This document shows, piece by piece, positions 25,847 through 34,051 of a stretch of DNA of 64,000 nucleotides. The DNA comes from Nitrospiraceae bacterium (GTDB lineage Bacteria; Nitrospirota; Thermodesulfovibrionia; Thermodesulfovibrionales; Dissulfurispiraceae). The notes below the pieces were generated by a model that searched no databases, had not been told where the DNA came from, and saw nothing but the letters and a program-made list of their open reading frames with translations. Both the position numbers and the translations under genes were made by a program. Position 1 is the first letter of the stretch; every line of letters begins with the position of its first letter. The stretch spans positions 26,705-90,704 of the forward strand of contig JAAYUK010000088.1 in NCBI GenBank assembly GCA_012517735.1, read 5' to 3'.

Positions 25847-25883
25847 CAGTATACGGTGTAACAGCGGCAAAAGGAGTGAAAAC

Positions 25884-28337
25884 ATGTTCGAAAAGTTTAC
25901 CGAAAAAGGTCGGAAGATCATCATATACGCCAAGGAAGAAGCTGAAAAGCGGAGCAATGATTATCTTGGCACGGAGCACCTTCTGCTCGCCATTTTGCGG
26001 GAGGATGAAGGTATTCCGATTACCATGCTCAAGAAGATGGGGCTCAATATCGAAGAGCTCAGATACGAGATTGAGCGCAATCTTCCCGCGGGAACCAATG
26101 TCCTGACGTTTGGCGACATTCCGTTCACTCCCCGTGCCAAGAAGGTGCTGGAGCTGGCCATTGAAGAGGCGCGTTTGCTGGGACACCCTTATATCAGCAG
26201 CGAGCATTTGCTGCTCGGTCTGATCCGCGAAGATGAGGGGGTCGGCGGCAAGACGCTGAGGAATTTTGGTGCCAACCTGCTCGGCGCTCGTCAGCTCGCG
26301 ATCAATCTCTCGATCAAGCCGCAGTTCCAGCAGTCGCACCAGCGCGAGCGCGCAAAGAAGTCGAATACGCCGGCGCTCGATGAATTCGGACGGGATCTCA
26401 CGACGCTTGCGGCTGAAGGCAAGCTCGATCCGGTTATCGGCCGCGAAGATGAAATCGAGCGGGTCATTCAGGTGCTCGGCAGACGGCTCAAAAACAATCC
26501 TGCAATTATCGGCGAGCCGGGAGTCGGCAAGACGGCGATTGTGGAAGGTCTTGCGCAGAAGATTGTGATGGGTGACATCCCCGATATTCTTACGGGCAAG
26601 CGCCTCATCTCTCTTGATCTGGGTGCGCTGATTGCGGGCACCAAGTATCGCGGCCAGTTCGAGGAACGGCTCAAGGCGGTCATGCGCGAAATCGTTCAGG
26701 CCGAAAATGTGATCCTGTTTATTGACGAGTTTCATACGATTATCGGTGCCGGAGCTGCGGAAGGATCGGTCGACGCTTCCAACATGCTCAAGCCAGCATT
26801 GTCGCGCGGTGAGCTGCAGTGCATTGGAGCGACAACGCCCGATGAATACCGCAAGCATGTGGAGAAGGACGGGGCGCTTGAGCGCCGGTTCCAGCCGATT
26901 CACGTCGAACCGCCGACCGTCGATACGACCATCGATATTTTGAAGGGCATCCGCCAGAAATATGAGGCGCACCATAAGGTGAAGATCACCGATGAGGCGC
27001 TTGTTGCCGCGGTCAAACTCTCGGATCGGTATGTGGCGGACCGGTTCCTGCCGGACAAGGCGATCGATGTTGTCGACGAGACCGGCTCCCGGATCAAGCT
27101 GAAACGCTCGGTGATGCCTGAAGAACTGCGCGATATGGAGACCGAGCTGATCCAGCTTGCCAAGGAAAAGACGCTCTATGTGCGGTTGCACGACATCGAA
27201 AAGGCGCAGAGCGTCCGCGCACAGGAAGACAAGCTGAAGAAAGTCTACGAGGCACAATACCGCAAGTGGAAAGATATGCAGGGGCGCGACATCCCGACGG
27301 TTGATGTTGACGACATCTCGTATACCGTGTCGAAGATGACCGGCATTCCGCTCTTCAAACTCGAAGAGACCGAGGCGGAAAAGCTGCTGCGCATGGAAGA
27401 GATCCTGCATATGCGGATTATCGGGCAGGATGATTCGATCAAATCGGTCGCCCGTGCGATCCGTCGCTCGCGAGCGGGTCTGAAGAGCAAGAACCGTCCG
27501 ATCGGTTCGTTCTTCTTTCTCGGACCGACCGGCGTCGGAAAGACCGAACTGGCAAAAGCGCTTGCTGAATTCATGTTCAATGACGAAAATGCGCTCATCA
27601 AGATCGACATGTCCGAGTACATGGAGCGGTTTGCGGTTTCGCGCCTTGCGGGTGCGCCTCCCGGTTATGTCGGGTATGAAGAGGGCGGTCAACTGACCGA
27701 GAAGATCCGGAAGCGGCCGTATTCGGTGGTCCTGTTCGACGAGATCGAGAAGGCGCATGCCGATGTGTTCAATGTGCTGCTCCAGATACTTGACGAGGGT
27801 GTCCTGACCGACAGTTATGGCCGCAAGGTGGATTTCCGCAACACCATCATCATCATGACCTCGAATCTCGGAGCTCGCATTATCGAGAAGGCGACTCCGC
27901 TCGGGTTTACGCGTGCGTCGGGTGATGATGCATACGCGAAGATCAAGGACAATGTGTTGTCGGAGTTGAAGAAGACCTTCAATCCCGAGTTCCTGAACCG
28001 CGTGGATGAAACGGTGGTGTTCCATCCGCTGCAGAAGGAGCATCTCCTTTCGATCATCGATCTGCTGCTGATCGAGACGAACCGCAAGCTTGCGGAGCAT
28101 GCGTTGACCATCGACGTGTCGTATGAGGTCAAAGAGTGGCTGCTGAACAAGTATTATCAGGCTGCTTATGGTGCCCGCCCGATGCGCCGTGCAATCGCCA
28201 AAGAGATAGAAGATCCGCTTTCCGAAGACCTGTTGAAGGGGAACTTCAGGAATGCCCCGGTGATCAAGGTGATGCTTGAAGACCAGCGTATTGTCTTCAG
28301 CGGAGCGAAGGAGACGGTTCTCACCTCGGTGAATTAG
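25884..28337 (+). CDS. clpC: ATP-dependent Clp protease ATPase subunit ClpC
   Basis: An AAA+ unfoldase that feeds proteins to ClpP. The 817-residue protein has two N-terminal Clp-N repeats ([29 protein letters not shown] and the second [12 protein letters not shown]), a first ATPase module ([15 protein letters not shown], Walker [10 protein letters not shown]), a coiled/UVR-type middle segment with the partial sequence [12 protein letters not shown], and a second ATPase module ([25 protein letters not shown]). The C-terminal D2 small domain shows GARPMRRAI. The Shine-Dalgarno is AAAGGAG. clpP and the mcsAB/ctsR partners of Gram-positive operons are not nearby. Confidence 0.95.
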   Translation: MFEKFTEKGRKIIIYAKEEAEKRSNDYLGTEHLLLAILREDEGIPITMLKKMGLNIEELRYEIERNLPAGTNVLTFGDIPFTPRAKKVLELAIEEARLLGHPYISSEHLLLGLIREDEGVGGKTLRNFGANLLGARQLAINLSIKPQFQQSHQRERAKKSNTPALDEFGRDLTTLAAEGKLDPVIGREDEIERVIQVLGRRLKNNPAIIGEPGVGKTAIVEGLAQKIVMGDIPDILTGKRLISLDLGALIAGTKYRGQFEERLKAVMREIVQAENVILFIDEFHTIIGAGAAEGSVDASNMLKPALSRGELQCIGATTPDEYRKHVEKDGALERRFQPIHVEPPTVDTTIDILKGIRQKYEAHHKVKITDEALVAAVKLSDRYVADRFLPDKAIDVVDETGSRIKLKRSVMPEELRDMETELIQLAKEKTLYVRLHDIEKAQSVRAQEDKLKKVYEAQYRKWKDMQGRDIPTVDVDDISYTVSKMTGIPLFKLEETEAEKLLRMEEILHMRIIGQDDSIKSVARAIRRSRAGLKSKNRPIGSFFFLGPTGVGKTELAKALAEFMFNDENALIKIDMSEYMERFAVSRLAGAPPGYVGYEEGGQLTEKIRKRPYSVVLFDEIEKAHADVFNVLLQILDEGVLTDSYGRKVDFRNTIIIMTSNLGARIIEKATPLGFTRASGDDAYAKIKDNVLSELKKTFNPEFLNRVDETVVFHPLQKEHLLSIIDLLLIETNRKLAEHALTIDVSYEVKEWLLNKYYQAAYGARPMRRAIAKEIEDPLSEDLLKGNFRNAPVIKVMLEDQRIVFSGAKETVLTSVN

Positions 28338-28388
28338 CATCTCCTCATTCCCGAGTATTCCGACACTGAAAGAGCGAGGATTCATTTC

Positions 28389-28919
28389 GTGCAGATGAAA
28401 ACGATAGTTCTCATCGCGCTGCTGATCGGCGGTGCGTTTCTTGTGTTTGTCATGACCGATTCCGGCAGCATGAAGCCCTCCGGCGGGATGGCTGCCGTCG
28501 GGAGTCAGGCTCCGGACTTCAGGCTTCAGGACCTGAAGGGAAAGGTCTGGACCCTGTCGGAGCTCAAAGGCAAAGTGGTCCTGCTCCATTTCTGGGCAAC
28601 ATGGTGCTCTACCTGTGAACAGGAAAATCCGACACTCCAGAATCTGATGCAGGCGGAGCGCGACAACCCTCAGTTTGTGGTGCTTTCCATCCTGGTTCGC
28701 GACGATGCGGACGGGGCGCGGGCATATATGGCAAAACGGGGCTTTGATTTTCCGGTTCTGCCGGACGACAAGAAAACGAGCATGCAGTATGGGCTGACCG
28801 GGGTTCCGGAGACATTTCTGATCGACAGAAACGGAATCATCCGGGACAAGGTGATCGGCCCGAATACCTGGGATTCTCCGGCCGTTCGCGCGGCACTGTC
28901 CAAGTTCATCAAGAACTGA
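28389..28919 (+). CDS. TlpA/ResA-like thioredoxin-fold protein
   Basis: A 176-residue membrane-tethered periplasmic thiol-disulfide protein. An N-terminal anchor (KTIVLIALLIGGAFLVFVM) is followed by the redoxin core APDFRLQDLKGKVWTLSEL and HFWATWCSTCEQENP, so the active site is WCSTC. The cis-Pro segment GLTGVPETFLID and the following beta strand are intact. Such proteins reduce apocytochrome c or other exported thiols; the multiheme cytochrome at 14.6 kb would need that step, but this link is inference. GTG 28389 has GCGAGG about 9 nt upstream; ATG 28395 is an alternative. Confidence 0.87.
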   Translation: MQMKTIVLIALLIGGAFLVFVMTDSGSMKPSGGMAAVGSQAPDFRLQDLKGKVWTLSELKGKVVLLHFWATWCSTCEQENPTLQNLMQAERDNPQFVVLSILVRDDADGARAYMAKRGFDFPVLPDDKKTSMQYGLTGVPETFLIDRNGIIRDKVIGPNTWDSPAVRAALSKFIKN

Positions 28920-28928
28920 TAGCTCTGC

Positions 28929-29465
28929 ATGGGCACGCCGAAACAACCGAAAAAAGCCCTGTTGTTTGTCGCAACGCTGTATGCCGATGCCGCAGTATAT
29001 GACGAAACCTGTGCAAAACTCGAGCAACGGTTTGGTCCGATCATCATGGAGTCTCCCGCCATGCCCTGGGACTATTCTGAATACTATGGCAGGGAAATGG
29101 GAGAGCGCCTGTTTCGCCGTTTTCTTTTTTTCGAAACACTGATTGACGAAGGCATGCTTGCCGGGGTGAAGCTTGCGACGAATGACATGGAGCAGCAACT
29201 GTCGGTCGATGGCAGGCGGCGCATCAATCTCGATCCCGGCTATATTACCCAGGCCAAAGTCGTGCTGGCCTCGACCAAGGACTATTCCCATCGTATTTAT
29301 ATCGGGCAGGGCATCTATGCCGAAGTGACGCTCATGTATACCAAGAAACAGCTGCAGAAAGGATTCTTCACTTACAGCGACTATCTGGACAAAAGAACCC
29401 TGCGCGTCATCATGCTTGCACGAAAACTGTTCTCCGGCGTTCTCATGGGCGGAAGAGCGGCATGA
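28929..29465 (+). CDS. DUF4416 family protein
   Basis: A 178-residue cytoplasmic protein of unknown function. The segments KKALLFVATLYADAAVYD, MPWDYSEYYGREMG, RINLDPGYITQAKVVLAST, KDYSHRIYIGQGIYAEVTL and FTYSDYLDKRT match my memory of DUF4416, a family common in anaerobes such as Nitrospirota, Thermodesulfobacteria and Desulfobacterota. It starts 9 nt after the thioredoxin-like gene with no clear ribosome-binding site and probably shares its transcript. Confidence 0.8.
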   Translation: MGTPKQPKKALLFVATLYADAAVYDETCAKLEQRFGPIIMESPAMPWDYSEYYGREMGERLFRRFLFFETLIDEGMLAGVKLATNDMEQQLSVDGRRRINLDPGYITQAKVVLASTKDYSHRIYIGQGIYAEVTLMYTKKQLQKGFFTYSDYLDKRTLRVIMLARKLFSGVLMGGRAA

Positions 29466-29527
29466 AACACCGTAAGTGGTGCTTTCGAATGGGTAGGGTC
29501 TGACATTCTGACGTGGCGTCTGCCGGG

Positions 29528-29556
29528 TTTACAAATCGCCGTGAGACGGGTACAAT
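29528..29556 (+). promoter_or_regulatory. nadE promoter, leaderless geometry
   Basis: TTTACA (29528-29533, five of six), a 17-bp spacer and TACAAT (29551-29556, five of six). Seven nt separate the -10 box from the nadE ATG at 29564, which has no Shine-Dalgarno, so the message would start at the start codon. Confidence 0.72.
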
Positions 29557-29563
29557 CAAAGGC

Positions 29564-31285
29564 ATGAAAACAGTCCGACTGGCGCTCTGTCAGATGAATC
29601 CCACCGTTGGTGACCTTCAGGGGAATGCGGGGAAGATCATTGCCACGCTCAAAAAAACTGCCGCAGCGGGCGCGGATTTTGCCGTTTTCCCCGAGCTGGC
29701 GCTTACCGGATATCCGCCCGAGGATCTTGTGCTCAAGCCGCAGTTTGTTGCGGACAATATCGATGCGCTGAACCGCATCCGGCGCCACGTCGGCGATCAG
29801 GTCGTCATCCTGGGTTTTGTCGATGAGGCTGTCGGTCTGTATAACGCCGCCGCTGTCATGCATAAGGGCAAGACCGTGGATGTCTATCACAAGATTCATC
29901 TCCCCAATTATGGCGTGTTCGATGAAAACCGCTATTTCAGACCGGGTGAGCGCTGTCCCGTATACGATGTCGACGGCGTGGTGTTCGGCATCAATATCTG
30001 CGAGGATATCTGGTTCCGGCACGGGCCGGTTGTCCGGCAGGCTGCCGCCGGGGCGCATCTGATCCTCAATATCAATGCGTCTCCGTACCACATGAACAAG
30101 CATCGTACGCGGATCGAGATGCTATCGGAGCGTGCCCGCGACAACGGCGTGGCCATTGCGTATCTGAACATGGTAGGCGGTCAGGACGAACTGGTCTTTG
30201 ACGGTCACAGCGTGGTGTTCGATCATACGGGGAATTTCATTACCGCCGGGAAGCAGTTTGATGAGGATTTGATCATGATTGATCTGCCGCTCCATACGAA
30301 CCGGAGCCATCTGACGGCGAAATGTCCGCGGAGTCTCAAAAAAATACCGGTTGATCGTATTGTCATTCCGCACGCCATTCCGTCCGTCCGCAAAAAAAGC
30401 ATACCGGTTCGTCCCTGCGGTGATCTGCCGGTTGAGCCGGAGGCAGAAGTCTATCAGGCGCTGGTGATGGGTACGCGCGACTACATACGGAAAAACGGAT
30501 TCCGCGATGTCTGCATCGGGCTGAGCGGCGGCATCGACTCCGCTGTTGTTGCCGCGATTGCGGTTGATGCTATCGGCAGGGAGCATGTGCATGGTGTCTT
30601 CATGCCTTCGCCGTTTACGTCCCGTGCAAGCCGTGAGGATGTGGGTGCGCTGGTGAAAAATCTCGGCATCAATTGCACGACAGTCCCGATTACGCCCCTC
30701 TACAAAGCCTACCTCAGGACTTTCCGGAAGCTGTTTGTCGGCCTGAAGCCCGATACGACCGAGGAAAACATCCAGGCGCGCATTCGCGGCAATATTCTCA
30801 TGGCCATGTCGAACAAGTTCGGCTGGCTCGTGTTGACCACGGGCAACAAATCGGAGATGAGCGTCGGTTATGCCACGCTGTATGGGGACATGGCCGGAGG
30901 GTTTGCAGTCATCAAGGATGTGCCGAAGACATTGGTATACGCAATTTCCGCATGGAGAAATCTCCAGGCTGGGTCCCCTCTTATTCCGGAGCGTATTCTG
31001 GTCAAGGAGCCGACGGCTGAGCTGAAGGATAATCAGAAGGATACGGACTCCCTGCCTCCATACGACATTCTCGATCCGGTACTGAAAGCTTATATTGAGG
31101 AGGAAAAGAGCTTTGCTGAGCTGATTTCTTCCCGCTGTGACGCCGAGTGCGCGCGGAAGATCGTCAGGCTGGTGGACCTGAGCGAGTACAAGCGCCGTCA
31201 GTCTCCTCCCGGCATCAAGATCACCGAACGCGCATTCGGCAAGGATCGGCGTTTCCCGATCACCAACCGCTATAAGAGCTACTGA
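29564..31285 (+). CDS. nadE: Glutamine-dependent NAD+ synthetase
   Basis: Amidates nicotinic acid adenine dinucleotide to NAD+, using ammonia from glutamine. The 573-residue protein fuses an N-terminal nitrilase/glutaminase domain (Glu in FPELALTGYPPEDL, Lys in YHKIHLPNYGVFDE, Cys in GINICEDIWF) to a C-terminal synthetase with the PP-loop GLSGGIDSAVVAAIA, TGNKSEMSVGYATLYGDMAG (20 residues) and PTAELKDNQKDTDSLPPYD. The frame is open to 29513, but only the ATG at 29564 gives the conserved start MKTVRLALCQMNPTVGDL and fits the promoter. Confidence 0.96.
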   Translation: MKTVRLALCQMNPTVGDLQGNAGKIIATLKKTAAAGADFAVFPELALTGYPPEDLVLKPQFVADNIDALNRIRRHVGDQVVILGFVDEAVGLYNAAAVMHKGKTVDVYHKIHLPNYGVFDENRYFRPGERCPVYDVDGVVFGINICEDIWFRHGPVVRQAAAGAHLILNINASPYHMNKHRTRIEMLSERARDNGVAIAYLNMVGGQDELVFDGHSVVFDHTGNFITAGKQFDEDLIMIDLPLHTNRSHLTAKCPRSLKKIPVDRIVIPHAIPSVRKKSIPVRPCGDLPVEPEAEVYQALVMGTRDYIRKNGFRDVCIGLSGGIDSAVVAAIAVDAIGREHVHGVFMPSPFTSRASREDVGALVKNLGINCTTVPITPLYKAYLRTFRKLFVGLKPDTTEENIQARIRGNILMAMSNKFGWLVLTTGNKSEMSVGYATLYGDMAGGFAVIKDVPKTLVYAISAWRNLQAGSPLIPERILVKEPTAELKDNQKDTDSLPPYDILDPVLKAYIEEEKSFAELISSRCDAECARKIVRLVDLSEYKRRQSPPGIKITERAFGKDRRFPITNRYKSY

Positions 31286-31322
31286 GAACGACCGAAACTG
31301 CAGGAAAAACGTAGGGGGGAAC

Positions 31323-31610
31323 ATGCATATTTTTGTCCGCTGTCTTATTCCGGTGTTTGTCGTCGCACTGCTTTCGTGCTCATTGATCCTGAATGCCGAG
31401 GTATTTGCCGCCGAGGTGAAACCTGCCCAGCAGCCGGTATTCCAGTCGTCAAAGCAGCCGGATGTCCAGGCGGTCCGACCGAAGCGTCCTGCCAAGATCA
31501 GGCTGCACCGGAACGCAAAAGGCGAATATACGTGGGACATTACCGGCGAGAGCGCTGATGAGGTTGTCCGCGCGGATACCCGGTTGAGGAAACTTCTGAA
31601 GATCGATTAA
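31323..31610 (+). CDS. Small secreted hypothetical protein
   Basis: A 95-residue basic protein with a clear signal peptide (CLIPVFVVALLSCSLILNAEVFA, cleaved near AEVFA-AEV; longest stretch quoted in part). The mature part is Gln/Pro/Lys-rich (PAQQPVFQSSKQPDVQ, RPKRPAKIRLHR) and ends in a folded-looking segment GEYTWDITGESADEVVRADT. I do not recognise a family. A good purine-rich Shine-Dalgarno (AGGGGGG) precedes the ATG. It lies 37 nt after nadE and 56 nt before the ferritin-like gene, so it could belong to either transcript. Confidence 0.6.
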   Translation: MHIFVRCLIPVFVVALLSCSLILNAEVFAAEVKPAQQPVFQSSKQPDVQAVRPKRPAKIRLHRNAKGEYTWDITGESADEVVRADTRLRKLLKID

Positions 31611-31666
31611 TCTAACGATAGTGCGCAATTCACACGCATATCGCGTGTCCTGAGGAGGAGTCTGTT

Positions 31667-32140
31667 ATGGAAAAATTCTCTATTCATGAAGTGCTTGAGC
31701 TGGCAATCCAGACCGAGAAGGTCGGTTACCAGTTTTATACCGAGATGGCTGCGAAATTTTCCGATAGCGAAGAGCTGGTATCCCTGTTCAAGACGCTTGC
31801 CGCCAAGGAACTGAAACACGAGAAGGCATACCAGGGCTTGAAGGATTCGCTGGGCGAGGCGGATTCCGATCTTGAGGGCTACGATGAACTCTCGCAGTAC
31901 ATGCGTGCCATTGTTGAGTCGGAGTTCTTTCTCGGCAAAAACAAATCGCTTCCTGCGATGGATCATATCATCACGAAAAAGGAGGCGGTCATCCGGGCGC
32001 TTGGGTTTGAAAAAGAGACGCTCCTCTTTTTTGTCGGTGTGCGCGACGTGGTGAGGGAGAAAGAGATCGTCGACGAAATCATCGCCGAAGAGCGTCGTCA
32101 TGTGCTGTGGCTTGATACGCTGAGCAAGAAGCTGAGCTAG
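31667..32140 (+). CDS. Ferritin-like/rubrerythrin-type diiron protein
   Basis: A 157-residue four-helix bundle. Helix A has IHEVLELAIQTEKVGYQFY (iron-binding Glu), helix B LAAKELKHEKAYQGL (ExxH), and helix D EIIAEERRHVLWLDTL (a second ExxH). It lacks the C-terminal rubredoxin domain of classical rubrerythrin. Such proteins reduce peroxide or store iron and are common in anaerobes. AGGAGG lies before the ATG. rsmI starts 5 nt after the stop. Confidence 0.85.
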   Translation: MEKFSIHEVLELAIQTEKVGYQFYTEMAAKFSDSEELVSLFKTLAAKELKHEKAYQGLKDSLGEADSDLEGYDELSQYMRAIVESEFFLGKNKSLPAMDHIITKKEAVIRALGFEKETLLFFVGVRDVVREKEIVDEIIAEERRHVLWLDTLSKKLS

Positions 32141-32145
32141 TTGCC

Positions 32146-32964
32146 GTGTCGGCCGGAAGGCTGTATATTGTCGCGACTCCGATTGGCAATCTTGACGACA
32201 TCACGTATCGCGCGGTCAAGACCCTCAAGGCGGTCGATGCCGTTGCTGCCGAGGATACCCGTCATTCACTGAAACTCCTGAGTGCCTTGGGGATACAGAA
32301 GCCGCTCATCAGTTATTGGTCTGAAAATGAAAAGGCGCGGAGCGAAGAGGTGCTTTCCTCACTCCGCGCCGGTTTTTCCGTGGCACTGATTTCTGATGCA
32401 GGCACGCCGGGCATTTCTGATCCGGGTTCCGTTCTGATCCGAAAAGCCATTGATGAGGGGATCGAGGTGATTCCCATTCCCGGGCCGTCCGCAGCTATTG
32501 CGGCCCTGTCTGTTTCCGGCTTGCCGACGGAGGAGTTTACCTTTATCGGATTTCTTCCGGCAAAAAGCGGACAGCGCCGGAAGCGTCTCCAGCAGCTTGC
32601 GCTTGAGGAGCGGACGCTTGTTTTTTATGAGGCCCCTCATCGCATTCTCGAAATGGTGCATGACCTGTTTGATATCTTCGGCGACCGTCAGGCGCTCGTG
32701 ATGCGTGAAATCTCCAAGTTGCATGAACAGGTGTTCCGGGGCACACTCTCTCAGATACTCGGTCAACTCGGCACGAGTACCATTGCCGGAGAATATGTGG
32801 TAGCGACGGCCGGAATGCTGAGAGAAGCGATCCCGGTTGATGTTGCATTGCAGGAAGTGCGTGCGCTCATGAAAAAAGGCCTGGCCAGAAAAGAGGCGGC
32901 AAAGCGCGTAGCTGAGAGCTTTGGGCTTTCGAAAAAAGAGTTGTATGACAAAAGTCTTGATTGA
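32146..32964 (+). CDS. rsmI: 16S rRNA 2'-O-methyltransferase RsmI
   Basis: Methylates the ribose of C1402 in the 16S rRNA decoding centre with SAM. The 272-residue protein shows the tetrapyrrole-methylase-type fold: LYIVATPIGNLDDITYRA, AEDTRHSLKLL, LISDAGTPGISDPG, VIPIPGPSAAIAALSVSGL, FIGFLPAKSGQR and FYEAPHRI. It starts at a GTG 5 nt after the ferritin-like gene. A small overlapping frame at its 3' end carries one copy of a repeated sequence. Confidence 0.95.
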   Translation: MSAGRLYIVATPIGNLDDITYRAVKTLKAVDAVAAEDTRHSLKLLSALGIQKPLISYWSENEKARSEEVLSSLRAGFSVALISDAGTPGISDPGSVLIRKAIDEGIEVIPIPGPSAAIAALSVSGLPTEEFTFIGFLPAKSGQRRKRLQQLALEERTLVFYEAPHRILEMVHDLFDIFGDRQALVMREISKLHEQVFRGTLSQILGQLGTSTIAGEYVVATAGMLREAIPVDVALQEVRALMKKGLARKEAAKRVAESFGLSKKELYDKSLD

Positions 32965-33040
32965 TCCCAAAAATGTCATTGGATTTGACCCAATAACGCT
33001 CGGGGCCTGTCCTGCCAGGCTTATGATAATTTTGAGTTGA
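32945..33040 (+). CDS. Tiny open frame overlapping rsmI, carries a repeat
   Basis: A 31-codon frame from ATG 32945 (AAAAAAGAG upstream) reads MTKVLIDPKNVIGFDPITL and stops at 33040. Twelve codons from 32966 match the frame at 57453-57488 (PKIVIGFDPITL) with 32 of 36 bases equal, and three of four changes silent. Either a short peptide gene or the worn end of a repeat element; its reality as a gene is doubtful. Confidence 0.25.
   Translation: MTKVLIDPKNVIGFDPITLGACPARLMIILS
32966..33021 (+). repeat. Short copy of the 57.5-kb structured repeat
   Basis: The left 36 bases (32966-33001) match 57453-57488 at 32 of 36 positions. The right 17 bases (33005-33021), containing a GCCTG/CAGGC hairpin, match 57650-57666 exactly. 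Only 3 bases separate the two parts here, against 161 in the other copy. Confidence 0.7.
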
Positions 33041-33045
33041 TATCC

Positions 33046-34005
33046 CTACTTAAGCCAATTCAACCGAATGCCGATCCATGCTCCTGCGTAGGCGCACAGC
33101 ATGAACAGCGTGCTGCTGAGAGCCAGTATGGGCATGCCGCTCAGACCGTGCAGGATATTGTCTCCTGCGGCAACTGCCGCACAGATTCCCATGACGAATC
33201 CGCCAGTCAGAGCCATTGGCACCCGTTGGGACTTGAGCGGTCTGCCGGGCGATTTTCCGTGGAGCCGTGACGCGATTAGTGAGCCGAGCGGAATGCCGGC
33301 GACCATGAATACGGTCCAGTTGAGTGCCATGATATCCCCTTGCAGGAAAAACGTTGCCAGACCGTCGCTTCCCTGCATGGTGCCGAGCCCGTAGTATGTG
33401 CCGGTTTTTGCTGATACCAGCCACGCTGCCACACCCGTTATGCCGACCAATATGCCGGTGACCGGCCAATGCCATCCGTGGTCATACGGCCTGCTACCGG
33501 CACGGCGCATCCAGAGGAAAAGAGCGATCAGCAAAAGTGCGATCGGCAGCCAGCGACTGACCGACAATGCCTCGGGGATCGTTACAGAGAGCTCTCTGCT
33601 CCGAAGTACGGCATGAACCGGAATTGTGATCCAGTCATTGGCAAACCATGCTCCGATTACAAACGCTGCCGATACCAGCATATAATCCAGCTTGCCTTCC
33701 CCTGCACGATAGAGCACTGATCCGGCGCAGCCCATCGAGAGCGCCATGCCGAGTCCGTAGACAAAACCGGCACCGGCGGTTGCGTACCCGTATAACGGAG
33801 GCACGGCAATAGCAATATGCCCTGCATCTGCCAGAGCATTGATTATCAGCATCTGCACGGCAACCGCAAGAAAATACGCCCGCACCATATCCGGCTCACG
33901 GCCGGTTGCAACCTCGTAAAAGGCCGAGAGTATTCAGAAGCGGCCGCGCTGGCAGACATACCCGAATGCCAAGCCTACGGCAAAGCCTGCGATAATGGTT
34001 CCCAT
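33046..34005 (-). CDS. YeeE/YedE-family sulfur (thiosulfate/selenium-type) transporter, candidate selenoprotein with in-frame TGA
   Basis: A 319-residue polytopic membrane protein if the TGA at 33936-33934 is read as selenocysteine (residue 24). The part before the TGA, MGTIIAGFAVGLAFGY then VCQRGRF, and the part after it (ILSAFYEVATGREPD) join into one typical YeeE start, where the family normally has GRFC. Another pore Cys is kept at residue 93 (LSMGCAGSVLYRAGEG); the repeat-2 site usually reading AGGC reads AGDN. A hairpin begins 4 nt after the TGA. TATAAT lies 6 nt upstream of the ATG at 34005. If the TGA is a true stop, this is a pseudogene, or a shorter 280-residue protein starting at 33888. 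Confidence 0.72.
33895..33930 (-). promoter_or_regulatory. SECIS-like stem-loop just after the in-frame TGA
   Basis: On the minus strand CTCTCGGCC (33930-33922) pairs with GGCCGTGAG (33903-33895) with one U-U mismatch. Inside it an apical hairpin GGUUGCAACC (33913-33904) stacks directly on the stem, leaving an 8-nt 5' bulge. It starts 4 nt after the TGA, where bacterial SECIS elements lie. Confidence 0.5.
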
Positions 34006-34011
34006 GTAGAC

Positions 34012-34017
34012 ATTATA
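34012..34017 (-). promoter_or_regulatory. Consensus -10 box for the YeeE-type gene
   Basis: A perfect TATAAT on the minus strand (34017-34012) ends 6 nt before the ATG at 34005. The -35 match is poor. The placement argues that the ATG before the TGA is the real start. Confidence 0.5.
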
Positions 34018-34051
34018 TACCCGAAATGCCGGACTGAACGCAGCGGAGAAA

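Noticed and set aside
25782..29291. A very long minus-strand open frame (over 1,100 codons) opposite clpC and its neighbours
   Set aside because: It is antisense to clpC, the thioredoxin-like gene and DUF4416, all with clear families. Its translation is rich in Arg, His and Gln without recognisable domains. High GC at third codon positions explains the missing stops.
33046..33888. The YeeE-type gene as a simple 280-residue protein starting at 33888
   Set aside because: This would drop the conserved first helix and GRF segment and leave the -10 box 117 nt away. I prefer the full-length reading with recoding, while keeping the pseudogene option open.
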